This document shows, piece by piece, positions 34,118 to 42,985 of a stretch of DNA of 64,000 nt. A program made the translations under genes and the position numbers. The notes under the pieces were generated by a model. It was not told the origin of the DNA. It saw nothing but the letters and a program-made list of their open reading frames with translations, and did no database searches. Every line of letters begins with the position of its first letter. Within the stretch, counting starts at the first letter, position 1. The DNA comes from Amarolinea sp964580725 (lineage in GTDB: Bacteria; Chloroflexota; Anaerolineae; SSC4; Amarolineaceae): contig CAZOLV010000008.1 in assembly GCA_964580725.1 (NCBI GenBank), forward strand, positions 1 through 64,000, given 5' to 3'.

Positions 34118-34642
34118 TCACGCCGGAGCAGGCGCCGCCTCGCTCTGCATGGTGAGCAGCACCTGGCCCTGGTCGACGCGATCACCCGGCTGCGTCTTGA
34201 CCTGACCAATGACGCCGGCGCGCGGCGCCTTGAGATCGTTTTCCATCTTCATCGCTTCCAGGATGACCAGGCTCTGCCCGGCGCGCACCGACTCTCCTTC
34301 CACCGCCAGCACCTTGACCACCAAACCAGGAATCGGCGCCTTGATCTGCAATTCGCCCCCATGTGCGCCGAGCAAGTCCTGCGTCTGGCTCAACCGGCGC
34401 CAGCGTTCATCCTCCACATGCACTTCCAACGCCTCGCCGCCCAGAATGACCCGGTAGATGCTGCCGCGCAGCTCCTCGGCCACCACCTCGTGCGAAGCAT
34501 TGTTCAGTAACAGCGAAAAGACCGGCAGGGCGCCGATGCGCTTGAGGTCAACATCCACCACCTTGCCATCCACGCTGACGCGCTGATCGGCGTCAATCTC
34601 GACCAAAAAATCCCGTCCTTCGATCGTCGCAATGTATCTCAT
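34118..34642 (-). CDS. Biotin carboxyl carrier protein of an acyl-CoA carboxylase
   Basis: Carries biotin between the biotin carboxylase and carboxyltransferase subunits. In the 174-aa protein residues ~1-95 form a linker/assembly region, and a C-terminal biotinyl domain (~98-165) holds the biotinylated lysine K132 in LEAMKMEN. The final GDRVDQGQVLLTM strand is typical. It starts in an ATGA overlap with accC and is the last gene of the operon. The modifying enzyme is likely the ligase at 45.3 kb. Partner subunits in the same operon point to propionyl-CoA carboxylase rather than acetyl-CoA carboxylase. Confidence 0.92.
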   Translation of the reverse strand: MRYIATIEGRDFLVEIDADQRVSVDGKVVDVDLKRIGALPVFSLLLNNASHEVVAEELRGSIYRVILGGEALEVHVEDERWRRLSQTQDLLGAHGGELQIKAPIPGLVVKVLAVEGESVRAGQSLVILEAMKMENDLKAPRAGVIGQVKTQPGDRVDQGQVLLTMQSEAAPAPA

Positions 34643-36135
34643 CGGCGCAGTCCTCCCCAGCGGCTCGCACGCTTCCAGATCGAAGCGCCGTCATCGCCCG
34701 ACTGGCGCACCGTCAGCGCACGGCGCTGGCTTTCATGCAACAGCAGCGTGGCCACGATGGCGGCAATCTCCTTGTGTTCCGGTCGATCGGTTGCCTGCAG
34801 CGCAAAACGCTGCTCCAGGAAAGTCGTGTCGAAGGCGCCCCACATGAAGCGTGTGCTCTCCATGATCTGCTGATGGAACGGGATGCTCGTCTTGATGCCG
34901 CCAATCTTGTACTCGCGCAGAGCGCGGCGCATGCGCAGAATCGCTTCGGGCCGCGTCTCGCCCCAGACGATCAGCTTGGCAATCATCGGATCGTAGTACA
35001 GCGAGACCTCGAAACCTTCGTAGATGCCGCTCTCCACACGCACCCCCGGCCCCGTCGGTTCGGACAGCGTCACCACATGCCCGCCGGACGGCATGAAGTT
35101 ATTGAACGGGTCTTCCGCCGTGATGCGGCACTCGATGGCCGAGCCGCGGGGGCGAATGTCCTCCTGCTTCCAACGCAAGCGGCGCCCGCTGGCAATGGCG
35201 ATCATCTCCTTGACGATGTCCACTCCGGTGACCATTTCCGTCACCGGGTGTTCCACCTGCAGACGGGTGTTCATCTCCAGGAAATAGAAGTTGCCGTCGC
35301 GATCAAGCAGGAACTCGAAGGTGCCAGCGTTGACATACTTCACCGCCTGCGCCGCCCGCACCGCAATGGCTCCCATGCGTGTGCGCAGTTCATCGTTGAC
35401 CGCCACCGAGGGCGCTTCTTCGATCAGTTTTTGATGGCGTCGTTGAATCGAACATTCGCGCTCGCCCAGGTGAATCACGTTGCCGTGCTCATCGGCCAGG
35501 ATTTGGATTTCGATGTGACGGGCGTTTTCGACCAGCTTTTCCATGTAGACCGTATCGTCGCCGAAGGCGCCTTTGGCCTCACGACGGGCCGCCTGTAACG
35601 CACCCGCCAGGTCTTCGGGGCGGCGCACGGTGCGCATGCCCTTGCCGCCGCCGCCGGCCGCCGCCTTGATGAGCAGTGGATACCCGATCTGATCGGCCGC
35701 GGCCGCGGCCTCATCATCGTGCAGGCCCTGCGGCGTGCCAGGCACGACAGGCACGCCGGCCGCCATCATGCTGCGACGCGCTTCCACCTTATCGCCCATG
35801 GCGCGAATGGCCGACGCCGGCGGGCCGATGAAGGCAAAACCCTCGGCCTCGCACGCCTCGGCGAACTCCTCGTTTTCAGAAAGGAAACCGTAGCCGGGAT
35901 GAATCGCCTCGGCGCCCGACTTGCGCGCAATGTCCAGGATCTTGTCAATGCGCAGATAGCTCTCTCTGGACGGCGCCGGGCCAATGTTGTAGGCCTCGTC
36001 GGCGTAGCGCACATGCAGCGCCTGGCGGTCGGCGTCGGAATAGATGGCGACGGTGCTCAAGCCGCGCTCCTCGCAGGCGCGCAAGATGCGCACAGCGATC
36101 TCACCGCGATTGGCGACCAGAACCTTCTTAAACAT
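34639..36135 (-). CDS. accC: Biotin carboxylase subunit (AccC/PccA-type)
   Basis: ATP-dependent carboxylation of biotin. The 498-aa protein has all family marks: MFKKVLVANRGEIAVRI, then HPGYGFLSEN, and the ATP-grasp Gly-rich loop LIKAAAGGGGKGMR. MNTRLQVEHPVTEMVTG follows, with RITAEDPFNNFMPSGG in the C-terminal domain. GGAGG lies 10 bases before ATG 36135. It is 57 bp downstream of the HD-GYP gene and overlaps the carrier gene by ATGA. At about 50 residues longer than a minimal AccC, it has a short tail. It probably serves propionyl-CoA carboxylase here. Confidence 0.93.
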   Translation of the reverse strand: MFKKVLVANRGEIAVRILRACEERGLSTVAIYSDADRQALHVRYADEAYNIGPAPSRESYLRIDKILDIARKSGAEAIHPGYGFLSENEEFAEACEAEGFAFIGPPASAIRAMGDKVEARRSMMAAGVPVVPGTPQGLHDDEAAAAADQIGYPLLIKAAAGGGGKGMRTVRRPEDLAGALQAARREAKGAFGDDTVYMEKLVENARHIEIQILADEHGNVIHLGERECSIQRRHQKLIEEAPSVAVNDELRTRMGAIAVRAAQAVKYVNAGTFEFLLDRDGNFYFLEMNTRLQVEHPVTEMVTGVDIVKEMIAIASGRRLRWKQEDIRPRGSAIECRITAEDPFNNFMPSGGHVVTLSEPTGPGVRVESGIYEGFEVSLYYDPMIAKLIVWGETRPEAILRMRRALREYKIGGIKTSIPFHQQIMESTRFMWGAFDTTFLEQRFALQATDRPEHKEIAAIVATLLLHESQRRALTVRQSGDDGASIWKRASRWGGLRR

Positions 36136-36192
36136 CGAACGGTTTGCCTCCTGTCGAGAAAAAAGACCGCGGCAGTCTGCGCCGGCGGGTCA

Positions 36193-37833
36193 TTACCAGC
36201 TCGGTACGTACTTGAAATCGGCGGGCACCTCGTGCAGCGATTGCCAGGCCGTCACGATCGCCGGGTCGAACTGCGTGCCGGCGGCAGCCTCCAGGCGGTG
36301 CATCGCTTCGCCGTGCGGCATCCCTTTGCGATAGGGGCGATCCATCGTCATGGCGTCGTAAGAGTCGGCCACGCTGAGACAGCGGGCAATGGCCGGGATG
36401 GCCTCCCCCTTCAAGCCGGCGGGATAGCCGCGGCCGTCCCAACGCTCGTGATGGTGACGCAGCAGGGCCAGGGCCGTATCGCTCAAACCGAGCGCCGCTT
36501 GCAGCAGAATCTCGACCCCTTCTTCGGGGTGACGCTTCATCAGGGCGAATTCCTCTTCGGTCAGCGCGCCCGGTTTGTTCAGGATTTCGGGCGGCACGCG
36601 CATCTTGCCCAGGTCATGCAACGGGCCGATGTAGGCCAGCGCATCGATGTCTTCGGCCGGCAGGCCGATCTGGCGCGCCAGCAGCAGCGCATAGCGCACC
36701 ACGCGGTCGCTGTGATCGGCCACCTCTTCTTCGACGGAGTACATGTCGAAGAGCAGGTCCATGATCTGATTGATGAGGAAGAAGGAACGTTCCTCCCCCG
36801 CCGACAAGAGATCGGGCAGCGGTGCTGGCGCCAGTCTGCCGCCCTCCAACAAGGTGCGTCCCAAGATCAACTGCACATGGGCGCGATCCGCCTCCATCAC
36901 CATGCTACGGTGCCGGTAAATGCGTTCGGCGCGCTGCAGGCAGTCCAGCCCGGTGTGATACGAACCGCTGGCCAGATGAATGTTGCCGATCAGCGCGTTG
37001 ACATCGGCCACCACCGAACGGTCGAAATGAAACAACTGCCGCACATGCACTTCCAGCGCCTGGCTGGCATAGCGCCAGGCCTCGCGCAGTTGGCCGCGGC
37101 GGAAATAGACCTCGGCGCGCATCTGATGAAAATAGCTCAGCCGCTCCAGCCAATCGGCATGTTTGGCGGTGCGCGCCAGTTCCTCGCCTTCCACCAGGCA
37201 CGCCTCGGCCTGTTCGTAGTTGCCCAGGATGATCTCGTAATGCCCCAGGTTTTCCAACAGCGTAATGAGCGCCACCTGGTTGTCCACCGCACGCGCCAGT
37301 TCCAGCCCACGCAGATAGAGATCGCGCGCCTGACGATACTCGCCGACCAGCGCAAAGGCGTTGGCAAGGTTGATGTGCGCCCGCAGCAGCGTGCGCTGTT
37401 CGTGCACCGACAGCGTCGCCGCCACACGCTGGCGCAGGTCTTCCAACGTATCGAGCGCCTCGCGCAGCGCCCAAACGGCGTCCACCGCACGGTGCTGTTG
37501 GGCGGCGCAGAAGCCGATCACGCTGTAGGCGGTCGAAATCTTCGTCTTGTTGTCGCCCAGCAATTGCTCGCTCAACTCCAGGCAGCGGCGGGCGTTGGCT
37601 TCGGCCGCGTCATAGCTGCCGAGCAGAAAAGCCTGATCCTCGGCCAGGTGAACGTAGATATTGGCCTGTTGCGATAGCAAGCCGTACTGCTCAGCCAGCC
37701 CGATCGCCGCCTGCGCCCTTTCGATCGCAGCCACCGGCAATCCCTGGCTCGTGTAGTAGGCCCGCTGGCGGATCAACTCCACGATCCCCACCAGCGCCTC
37801 GGCCGATGTCATCTTCCCATCGGTCTCGTTCAC
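36193..37833 (-). CDS. TPR-coupled HD-GYP domain protein (putative c-di-GMP phosphodiesterase)
   Basis: A 546-aa cytoplasmic protein. Residues ~1-330 form a TPR-type helical array (for example ANIYVHLAEDQAFLLGSYD). Residues ~370-540 form an HD-GYP domain with the HD pair at 406-407 (GPLHDLGKMRVP), then HHHERWDGRGYPAGLKG (GYP near 468) and VADSYDAMTMDRPYRKG. All metal ligands appear intact, so hydrolysis of cyclic-di-GMP or a related dinucleotide is plausible. GTG 37833 is chosen: AAAGG lies ~9 bases upstream, inside the end of the previous gene 13 bp away. It sits inside the carboxylase operon, between the carboxyltransferase side and biotin carboxylase, an unusual place for a second-messenger enzyme. 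Confidence 0.85.
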   Translation of the reverse strand: MNETDGKMTSAEALVGIVELIRQRAYYTSQGLPVAAIERAQAAIGLAEQYGLLSQQANIYVHLAEDQAFLLGSYDAAEANARRCLELSEQLLGDNKTKISTAYSVIGFCAAQQHRAVDAVWALREALDTLEDLRQRVAATLSVHEQRTLLRAHINLANAFALVGEYRQARDLYLRGLELARAVDNQVALITLLENLGHYEIILGNYEQAEACLVEGEELARTAKHADWLERLSYFHQMRAEVYFRRGQLREAWRYASQALEVHVRQLFHFDRSVVADVNALIGNIHLASGSYHTGLDCLQRAERIYRHRSMVMEADRAHVQLILGRTLLEGGRLAPAPLPDLLSAGEERSFFLINQIMDLLFDMYSVEEEVADHSDRVVRYALLLARQIGLPAEDIDALAYIGPLHDLGKMRVPPEILNKPGALTEEEFALMKRHPEEGVEILLQAALGLSDTALALLRHHHERWDGRGYPAGLKGEAIPAIARCLSVADSYDAMTMDRPYRKGMPHGEAMHRLEAAAGTQFDPAIVTAWQSLHEVPADFKYVPSW

Positions 37834-37846
37834 GCCCGTTCGCCTT

Positions 37847-38431
37847 TCAGTTCCACGGTTCGTTCGCAAACTCGGTGGCCAGGCCGTCGCTCAGATAGAG
37901 GGTCAGAAAGACCTGATCTGGTTCGAACGGCAGCGGCGCCAGTTCCTCCAGCGTGCGTAGTTCGCCAAAATTTTCTTCGAGAGAGCGCAAACAACGCTGC
38001 TGCACTTCCTTGACAATCGCCGTCAGCGGTTGGCCCAACGGGCGCAAGTCGCTCTCGGCCAGCGCCAGTGTCAGGGTCACGACGCCGCTGGCCCACAGGC
38101 CATTGAGCGGCAGAGCGGCGGGGTCAGGCAGGCAGGTGAAGCGCACCGGGGCGCCGCAATCCACCTCGAATTCGAGCAGCGCCTCGTCTTCGACCTGGTA
38201 ATCGGCCACATCCTTGATCACGCCGGCGAGGGCAAAGAGGCCGGGCGCCAGCGCCTGCAGGCGCGGCTTGCCCTGGGCGTGCAGGCGCAACTGCCCCAGG
38301 CCGCCCGTTTCGCCCAACGTCACCGCCCCGCCGTCCAGAATCACCGGCAGCAGCGCACCGGGACGAATGGCCGGGCAGTCCGCCGCCGTGAACTGCCAGC
38401 CCGGCAGTTCGACCGTCAGTTGCCTGGCCAT
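37847..38431 (-). CDS. Unknown protein embedded in the carboxylase operon
   Basis: I do not recognise this 194-aa protein. It has no signal peptide, membrane helix or Cys cluster. The first ~120 residues look beta-rich (QLTVELPGWQF, RFTCLPDPAALPLNGLW) and the rest more helical (AIVKEVQQRCLRSLEENFGEL). It is acidic in composition. Its ATG overlaps the carboxyltransferase stop by one base (TGATG), and 13 bp separate it from the HD-GYP gene, so it is certainly translated with the operon. A role as a regulator or accessory subunit is only inference from position. Confidence 0.75.
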   Translation of the reverse strand: MARQLTVELPGWQFTAADCPAIRPGALLPVILDGGAVTLGETGGLGQLRLHAQGKPRLQALAPGLFALAGVIKDVADYQVEDEALLEFEVDCGAPVRFTCLPDPAALPLNGLWASGVVTLTLALAESDLRPLGQPLTAIVKEVQQRCLRSLEENFGELRTLEELAPLPFEPDQVFLTLYLSDGLATEFANEPWN

Positions 38432-39981
38432 CAGAGTGGGATGTTCCCGTGCTTCTTGGGCGGATTCGAATCGCGCTTGTTTTGCAGCATCTCCAGCGCG
38501 TTGATCAGCCGCGGCCGCGTCTCGCGCGGCTCGATGACATCATCTATGTAGCCGCGGCCGGCCGCCACATACGGATTGGCGAACTTGGTGCGGTATTCGT
38601 TCACCAGACGCATTCTCTCCGCCTCGGCATCTTCCGCCTCCTGCAGTTGGCGGCGGAAGATGATGTTGACCGCTCCTTCCGGCCCCATCACTGCAATTTC
38701 GGCGGTGGGCCAGGCCACGTTGAGATCGCCGCGGATGTGCTTGCTGCTCATCACGCAGTAGGCCCCGCCATACGCCTTGCGCGTGATGACCGTGATCTTG
38801 GGCACCGTCGCCTCGCACAGGGCATACAGCAGCTTGGCGCCGTGACGGATGATGCCGCCGTGCTCCTGCGCCACCCCCGGCATGAAGCCAGGCACATCCT
38901 CGAACACGATGATCGGGATGTTGAAACAGTCGCAGAAACGTACGAAGCGCGCCGCTTTCCACGACGCGTCGATGTCGAGCACGCCAGCCAGCACCATCGG
39001 CTGATTGGCCACGATCCCCACCGGACGTTCTCCCAGGCGGGCAAAACCGCACAGGATGTTGCGCCCAAAGTGCTCGTGCACCTCCAGGAAATCGCCGTCA
39101 TCCACGACACGCCGGATGATCTCTTTCATGTCGTAGGGTTTGTTGGGGTTGTCGGGGATGATGCGGTCGAGCTCTTCGTCCATACGCAGCGGATCGTCGT
39201 TGGTCGGACGGCGCGGCGGGTCCTCCAGGTTGTTCTGGGGGAAGAAACTGAGCAGCTTCTGCGTCAGGAACATCGCCTCTTCTTCACCTTCGGCGACGAA
39301 CTGCGCCACACCGCTCTTGTTGGCGTGCGCCAGCGCGCCCCCCAACGTCTCGAAGGTGACGTCCTCATGCGTGACGGTCTTGACCACCTCCGGCCCGGTG
39401 ACGAACATGTGGCTCGATTCCTTGACCATGATGATGAAGTCGGTGATGGCGGGCGAGTAGACGGCGCCGCCCGCACAGGGGCCAAGAATGACCGATACCT
39501 GGGGAATGACGCCCGAGGCCAGGGTGTTGCGCAGGAAGATGTCGGCATAGGCGCCCAGCGATACCACCCCTTCCTGGATGCGTGCGCCGCCGGAGTCGTT
39601 CAGGCCGATGACCGGTGCGCCGTTCTTGAGCGCCATGTCCATGATCTTGCAGATCTTTTCGGCGTGCGCCTGCGACAGCGAGCCGCCAAAGACCGTGAAA
39701 TCTTGCGAGAAGACGAATGTCAGCCGTCCCTCGATGGTGCCGTAGCCGGTGACAACGCCATCGCCCAGGACGCGCTGGTCGGCCAGCCCAAAATCGCTGA
39801 TGCGATGGGTGGCGAACATGTCGAGTTCGCGAAAACTGCCCTTGTCGAGCAGACGTTCCAGGCGCTCGCGCGCACTCAGCCGCCCTTTGCTGCGGTGAAT
39901 GGCCTGACGCTTGGCGCCGCCGCCCAGCTTGGCCTGCTCTCTCAACTCTCGTAGCTGTTGAATCTTCGGGTCGAGCGTCAC
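38431..39981 (-). CDS. pccB: Carboxyltransferase subunit, propionyl-CoA carboxylase beta type
   Basis: Transfers carboxyl from biotin to an acyl-CoA, most likely propionyl-CoA. The 516-aa protein has the full two-domain crotonase-like layout: GRLSARERLERLLDKGSF, then FVFSQDFTVFGGSLSQAHAE and LNDSGGARIQEGVVSL. The C-terminal half has IIVFEDVPGFMPGVAQEHGG and ITRKAYGGAYCVMSSK, with MGPEGAVNIIFRR. The start is GTG 39981, with GGAGG about 8 bases upstream. Methylmalonyl-CoA decarboxylase alpha subunits are close relatives, but separate biotin carboxylase and carrier genes in the same operon favour a carboxylase. The product would feed the mutase at 0.1 kb. Confidence 0.92.
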   Translation of the reverse strand: MTLDPKIQQLRELREQAKLGGGAKRQAIHRSKGRLSARERLERLLDKGSFRELDMFATHRISDFGLADQRVLGDGVVTGYGTIEGRLTFVFSQDFTVFGGSLSQAHAEKICKIMDMALKNGAPVIGLNDSGGARIQEGVVSLGAYADIFLRNTLASGVIPQVSVILGPCAGGAVYSPAITDFIIMVKESSHMFVTGPEVVKTVTHEDVTFETLGGALAHANKSGVAQFVAEGEEEAMFLTQKLLSFFPQNNLEDPPRRPTNDDPLRMDEELDRIIPDNPNKPYDMKEIIRRVVDDGDFLEVHEHFGRNILCGFARLGERPVGIVANQPMVLAGVLDIDASWKAARFVRFCDCFNIPIIVFEDVPGFMPGVAQEHGGIIRHGAKLLYALCEATVPKITVITRKAYGGAYCVMSSKHIRGDLNVAWPTAEIAVMGPEGAVNIIFRRQLQEAEDAEAERMRLVNEYRTKFANPYVAAGRGYIDDVIEPRETRPRLINALEMLQNKRDSNPPKKHGNIPL

Positions 39982-40009
39982 TGGACTGACCTCCGCTTGA
40001 GATGTGATT

Positions 40010-40681
40010 TCAGGATGATGATGATGAAACGTGCGTGGCGTGCGGCGCAGGCGCCTGGCGCATGGCCAACAGCGCCAGCCAGCCTGACAGCAGCCAGGTC
40101 ATGATGATCGTGTGCCACTGCATCAGCCAGAGCGGCACCGTTGGGTAGAAGAAGGGGTATTCGCCCAGGCCGTAGTCAACGAAATCGCTGAGTGTGAACC
40201 AGGCCAACGCGATCAGGGCGTGACGCACTTCGGCGCGCAGGCGGGTCAACAGGAAGATGCCCTGTAAGATCATGCCGAGATGCGCCACGGTCATCACGAT
40301 CCCTTCGAGAGTCAGGGATGCGCCCAACGCCCAGTAACTGAACCAGAAGGTGACGGTCCACACGCCATACTTGAGCAAGCCGATCGCCGTGATGGCGTAG
40401 AACCAGGTCCAGGGCTTGCCGCGCCGCAGACCGGCCCAGGCGATGACGAACAGCAGGGCGAAGAGGGGACAGTCGGGGATGAAGATCCAAAGCAGCGGCG
40501 AGGGCGACCCCAGACCGCCCTTGCCCTGCAGAAAGTGCGGACCGTACCAGTAAGCGGTTCCGGCCGCAAAGCCGATCAGGTTCAAGAAGACGATCACGCG
40601 GGCCACAGTGCGCTGTTCGAGAAGCGCAAAGACTTGTGCAAGGGGGCGATTGACTCTGAGCATGACCCTTTCCCCAATCAT
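40010..40681 (-). CDS. DUF1405-family membrane protein (YpjA-like)
   Basis: A 223-aa polytopic membrane protein with about six helices. VIVFLNLIGFAAGTAYWYG, the loop IFIPDCPLFALLFV and LLKYGVWTVTFWF match the DUF1405/YpjA family known from Bacillus, whose function is undefined. It ends in an unusual Ala/His/Ser tail (five serines). ATG 40681 overlaps the acyltransferase stop by ATGA. A second ATG at 40663 has GGGGAAAGG just upstream and is nearly as likely. It lies 28 bp before the carboxyltransferase gene. Confidence 0.75.
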   Translation of the reverse strand: MIGERVMLRVNRPLAQVFALLEQRTVARVIVFLNLIGFAAGTAYWYGPHFLQGKGGLGSPSPLLWIFIPDCPLFALLFVIAWAGLRRGKPWTWFYAITAIGLLKYGVWTVTFWFSYWALGASLTLEGIVMTVAHLGMILQGIFLLTRLRAEVRHALIALAWFTLSDFVDYGLGEYPFFYPTVPLWLMQWHTIIMTWLLSGWLALLAMRQAPAPHATHVSSSSS

Positions 40682-41202
40682 GACAGCGCAGGGTTGGCGC
40701 CCTCTGCGCCAAGCGGTCGAATTGGCACGCCGCCCACGACGGCGCCCGGGGGTACATCCTTGTTGACCAGGCTCATGGCCGAAACGACGGCGCCATCGCC
40801 GATGACGACCCCTGGTAAGATCGTGCAGTTAGCGCCGATCACCGCATTGCGGCCAATCACCACCGGCCCCTTGCGCCATTCGTGCAACAGATACTCGTGC
40901 GCCAGGATGACAGTGTTGTAGCCGATGATCGTATTGGCGCCGATGACGATTTCTTCGGGAAAGAAGACATCGAGCACAACCGCCAGCGCCACCGACGCTC
41001 GTTCGCCCACTGTGACGCCGATGGCCTGGTACATGCGCCGTTTGACGTTCAGCCACGGTGTGTAGCGCGCCGTGTAGATGACTAGCCAGTTGCGCACCAC
41101 CTTCCAAAATGGCACGGTCTTGTACAGGTGCTGCAACGTGTTGCTGTCGTCGGGCGATGGGGTGACCCGCAAGCGATCCTGACGTTTCTGCTCGATGGAC
41201 AC
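40678..41202 (-). CDS. Hexapeptide-repeat (left-handed beta helix) acyltransferase
   Basis: A 174-aa acyltransferase-type protein. After an N-terminal helical segment (TVPFWKVVRNWLVIYTARY) it has left-handed beta-helix turns: VTVGERASVAL, IVIGANTIIGYNTVILAHEYL, VVIGRNAVIGANCTILPGVVIG and GAVVSAMSLVNKDVPPGAVVGGVP. His in LAHEYL is a candidate catalytic residue as in maltose/galactoside acetyltransferases. GTG 41202 is used; TTG 41217 would overlap the upstream gene. The substrate is unknown. Its place between a lipid-type oxidoreductase and DUF1405 gives no clear hint. Confidence 0.8.
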   Translation of the reverse strand: MSIEQKRQDRLRVTPSPDDSNTLQHLYKTVPFWKVVRNWLVIYTARYTPWLNVKRRMYQAIGVTVGERASVALAVVLDVFFPEEIVIGANTIIGYNTVILAHEYLLHEWRKGPVVIGRNAVIGANCTILPGVVIGDGAVVSAMSLVNKDVPPGAVVGGVPIRPLGAEGANPALS

Positions 41203-41209
41203 AGGCGGC

Positions 41210-42247
41210 TTATCCAATTTCGATCACAAGCTTGCCGAAGTGCTGATCGGTCTTCATGCGCGCCAGCGCAAGGGGATAGTCGCGCAGTGCAAAGACTTCA
41301 TCAATGGCAACCCTGATCTTGCCGGAGAAGATCAGGTTCATCACCTTGACGAAATCGGCCTGGCTGCCCATCGTCGAGCCGATGATCTGCAGTTGGCGTG
41401 CAAAGACCAGGTTGACCGGCGTGACGGCGCGGTAGCCGCCGGTGCCGCCCACCGTCAGCAGACGGCCGCCGGCCCCCAGGCTGCGCAAGCTGTCGAGCCA
41501 GGTTGGCTCGCCGACGTTGTCCACCACCACATCCACGCCCCGCTTCTGCGTTTTGGCCCAGACCGCCTTGCCCCAGTTCGGCTCCTGGCTGCGGTCGCAA
41601 ACCCAGTCAGCGCCCAGTGCCAGCGCCGCGGCGGCTTTCTGCGCATCGCCAGCGACGACGAGAACCGTCGCGCCGGCCAGTTTGGCCAGTTGCACCGTTG
41701 CCGTGTTGACGCCGCCGCCGGCGCCGACGACCAACACCGTCTCGCCCGGCTGCAGGCGTCCGCGTGTGAACAGCATGCGCCAGGCGGTGACATAGACCAC
41801 CGGTGCGGCGGCGGCGGTTTTCAAGTCAACATGATCGGGCGTCGCCAGGAGATTGCGCGCCGGCACACGCACGAACTCGGCATAGCTGCCCGGCGCGTGT
41901 TCGCCCAACATGGAGAACTGATCGCAGAAGGGATGTTCGCCGGCCACACAATGGGGGCAGGCGCCGCACCAGAGGGTGGGGTTGTAGGTGACGCGCTGCC
42001 CCACCTGCCACCCCGTCACGCGTGCGCCCAGCGCGGCGATGACGCCGGCGCCGTCGGAGCCGAGAATGTGGGGCATCTTCAGTTGCAGGCCAGGCCATCC
42101 CCGGCGCACGAAATCGTCCAACCGGTTGAGTGCGGCGTAGTGCACGCGCACCAACACATCGTCCGCGCCAATGTCCGGCGTCGGGACGTCCTCACGATAC
42201 TGAATGACCTCGGGGCCGCCATGTTCGAAGAAAACGATCGCTCTCAT
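41210..42247 (-). CDS. Zinc-type medium-chain dehydrogenase/quinone oxidoreductase
   Basis: A 345-aa MDR-superfamily NAD(P)H oxidoreductase. It begins MRAIVFFEHGGPEVIQY, with a GroES-like catalytic domain including HILGSDGAGV and the structural zinc lobe CGACPHCVAGEHPFC. The Rossmann domain has VLVVGAGGGVNTATVQLAK. The catalytic-zinc Cys position reads LNRLDDFVRRG rather than CHTD, so the active-site zinc is probably missing, as in quinone oxidoreductase-like members. ATG 42247 overlaps the methyltransferase stop by ATGA. Within this operon a role in acyl-CoA or enoyl reduction is possible but not shown. Confidence 0.85.
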   Translation of the reverse strand: MRAIVFFEHGGPEVIQYREDVPTPDIGADDVLVRVHYAALNRLDDFVRRGWPGLQLKMPHILGSDGAGVIAALGARVTGWQVGQRVTYNPTLWCGACPHCVAGEHPFCDQFSMLGEHAPGSYAEFVRVPARNLLATPDHVDLKTAAAAPVVYVTAWRMLFTRGRLQPGETVLVVGAGGGVNTATVQLAKLAGATVLVVAGDAQKAAAALALGADWVCDRSQEPNWGKAVWAKTQKRGVDVVVDNVGEPTWLDSLRSLGAGGRLLTVGGTGGYRAVTPVNLVFARQLQIIGSTMGSQADFVKVMNLIFSGKIRVAIDEVFALRDYPLALARMKTDQHFGKLVIEIG

Positions 42248-42969
42248 GCAACCAATCCTGGAATTCGATCAGTCTTTTCCCATTGATCGGGAATTCTTGC
42301 TGCGCGCTCGTTGCCGGTCGGCTCATAGATGGGAGTGCCGATAGGACGGCGGCGCAACGAACCGCCGAACCAGGCCGCCAGCCGTTCACGGGCCAATTCG
42401 GCATAGTGCGGCTCTTTTTCACTGCCCAGGACGCGCCGATCGTGCATCACCGCAGCAATGAGCGACGAACCAACTCCCTTGGCCGGTACGCGCACACTGT
42501 CCAGATCGAAAACGTAATCGTCGCCCTTCGTGAACCAGAGCAAGGTTTCATAGCGGCCAGAAAACCGCTTGCAAGCATGAAGCCCATGACCAAAGCGCCA
42601 GATGATCCTGTTGCGCAGGCGCATACTCAGCTCTTTGAACAGGCGATAGCAAAGAATGTCGAGTGGATACACCTCGCCATCTTCGACGAAATTACCAACC
42701 TGCCAGCAAAGACTGCCGTTGTTGTTCAATACACGATACAACTGCGCAATGATCTGAGCCTGAGACTCAAGGTAACGCTCGATGGCAACCCGGTTTTCGT
42801 AATCCTTCCCCAGGTTGTAGGGCGGCGACGTGATGACCAGGTTCACCGTTTGGTCTGGTATCTCGCGCAGAAAATCGTTGACGTCACCTTCGAACAGCAC
42901 GATTCGTGCATCGGGGCTGAAACGCCGATGAATCGTCGGTGGGGGTTGGAACAACGGCAAGCCAGACAC
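42244..42969 (-). CDS. Site-specific DNA methyltransferase with an internal in-frame deletion
   Basis: A 241-aa product matching solitary DNA methyltransferases. The catalytic motif TSPPYNLG is at ~47-54, followed by NNGSLCWQVGNFVEDGE, FGHGLHACKRFSGRYETLLWF and SVRVPAK. In relatives, as I recall them, about 70 more residues follow, including the target region and the start of the AdoMet motif (DPFMG). Here residue K164 is joined directly to GVGSSLIAAVMHDRRVLG, so the front of that motif is gone while the frame is kept. The protein is probably inactive. GTG 42969 with GAGG 8 bases upstream is chosen. It sits between acyl-CoA dehydrogenase and oxidoreductase genes with ATGA overlap; no restriction enzyme is nearby. 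Confidence 0.75.
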   Translation of the reverse strand: MSGLPLFQPPPTIHRRFSPDARIVLFEGDVNDFLREIPDQTVNLVITSPPYNLGKDYENRVAIERYLESQAQIIAQLYRVLNNNGSLCWQVGNFVEDGEVYPLDILCYRLFKELSMRLRNRIIWRFGHGLHACKRFSGRYETLLWFTKGDDYVFDLDSVRVPAKGVGSSLIAAVMHDRRVLGSEKEPHYAELARERLAAWFGGSLRRRPIGTPIYEPTGNERAARIPDQWEKTDRIPGLVA

Positions 42970-42985
42970 GGCAGTGGACCTCTGT

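Noticed and set aside
42244..42969. Active restriction-modification system
   Set aside because: No restriction gene is near and the methyltransferase lacks the front of its AdoMet motif.
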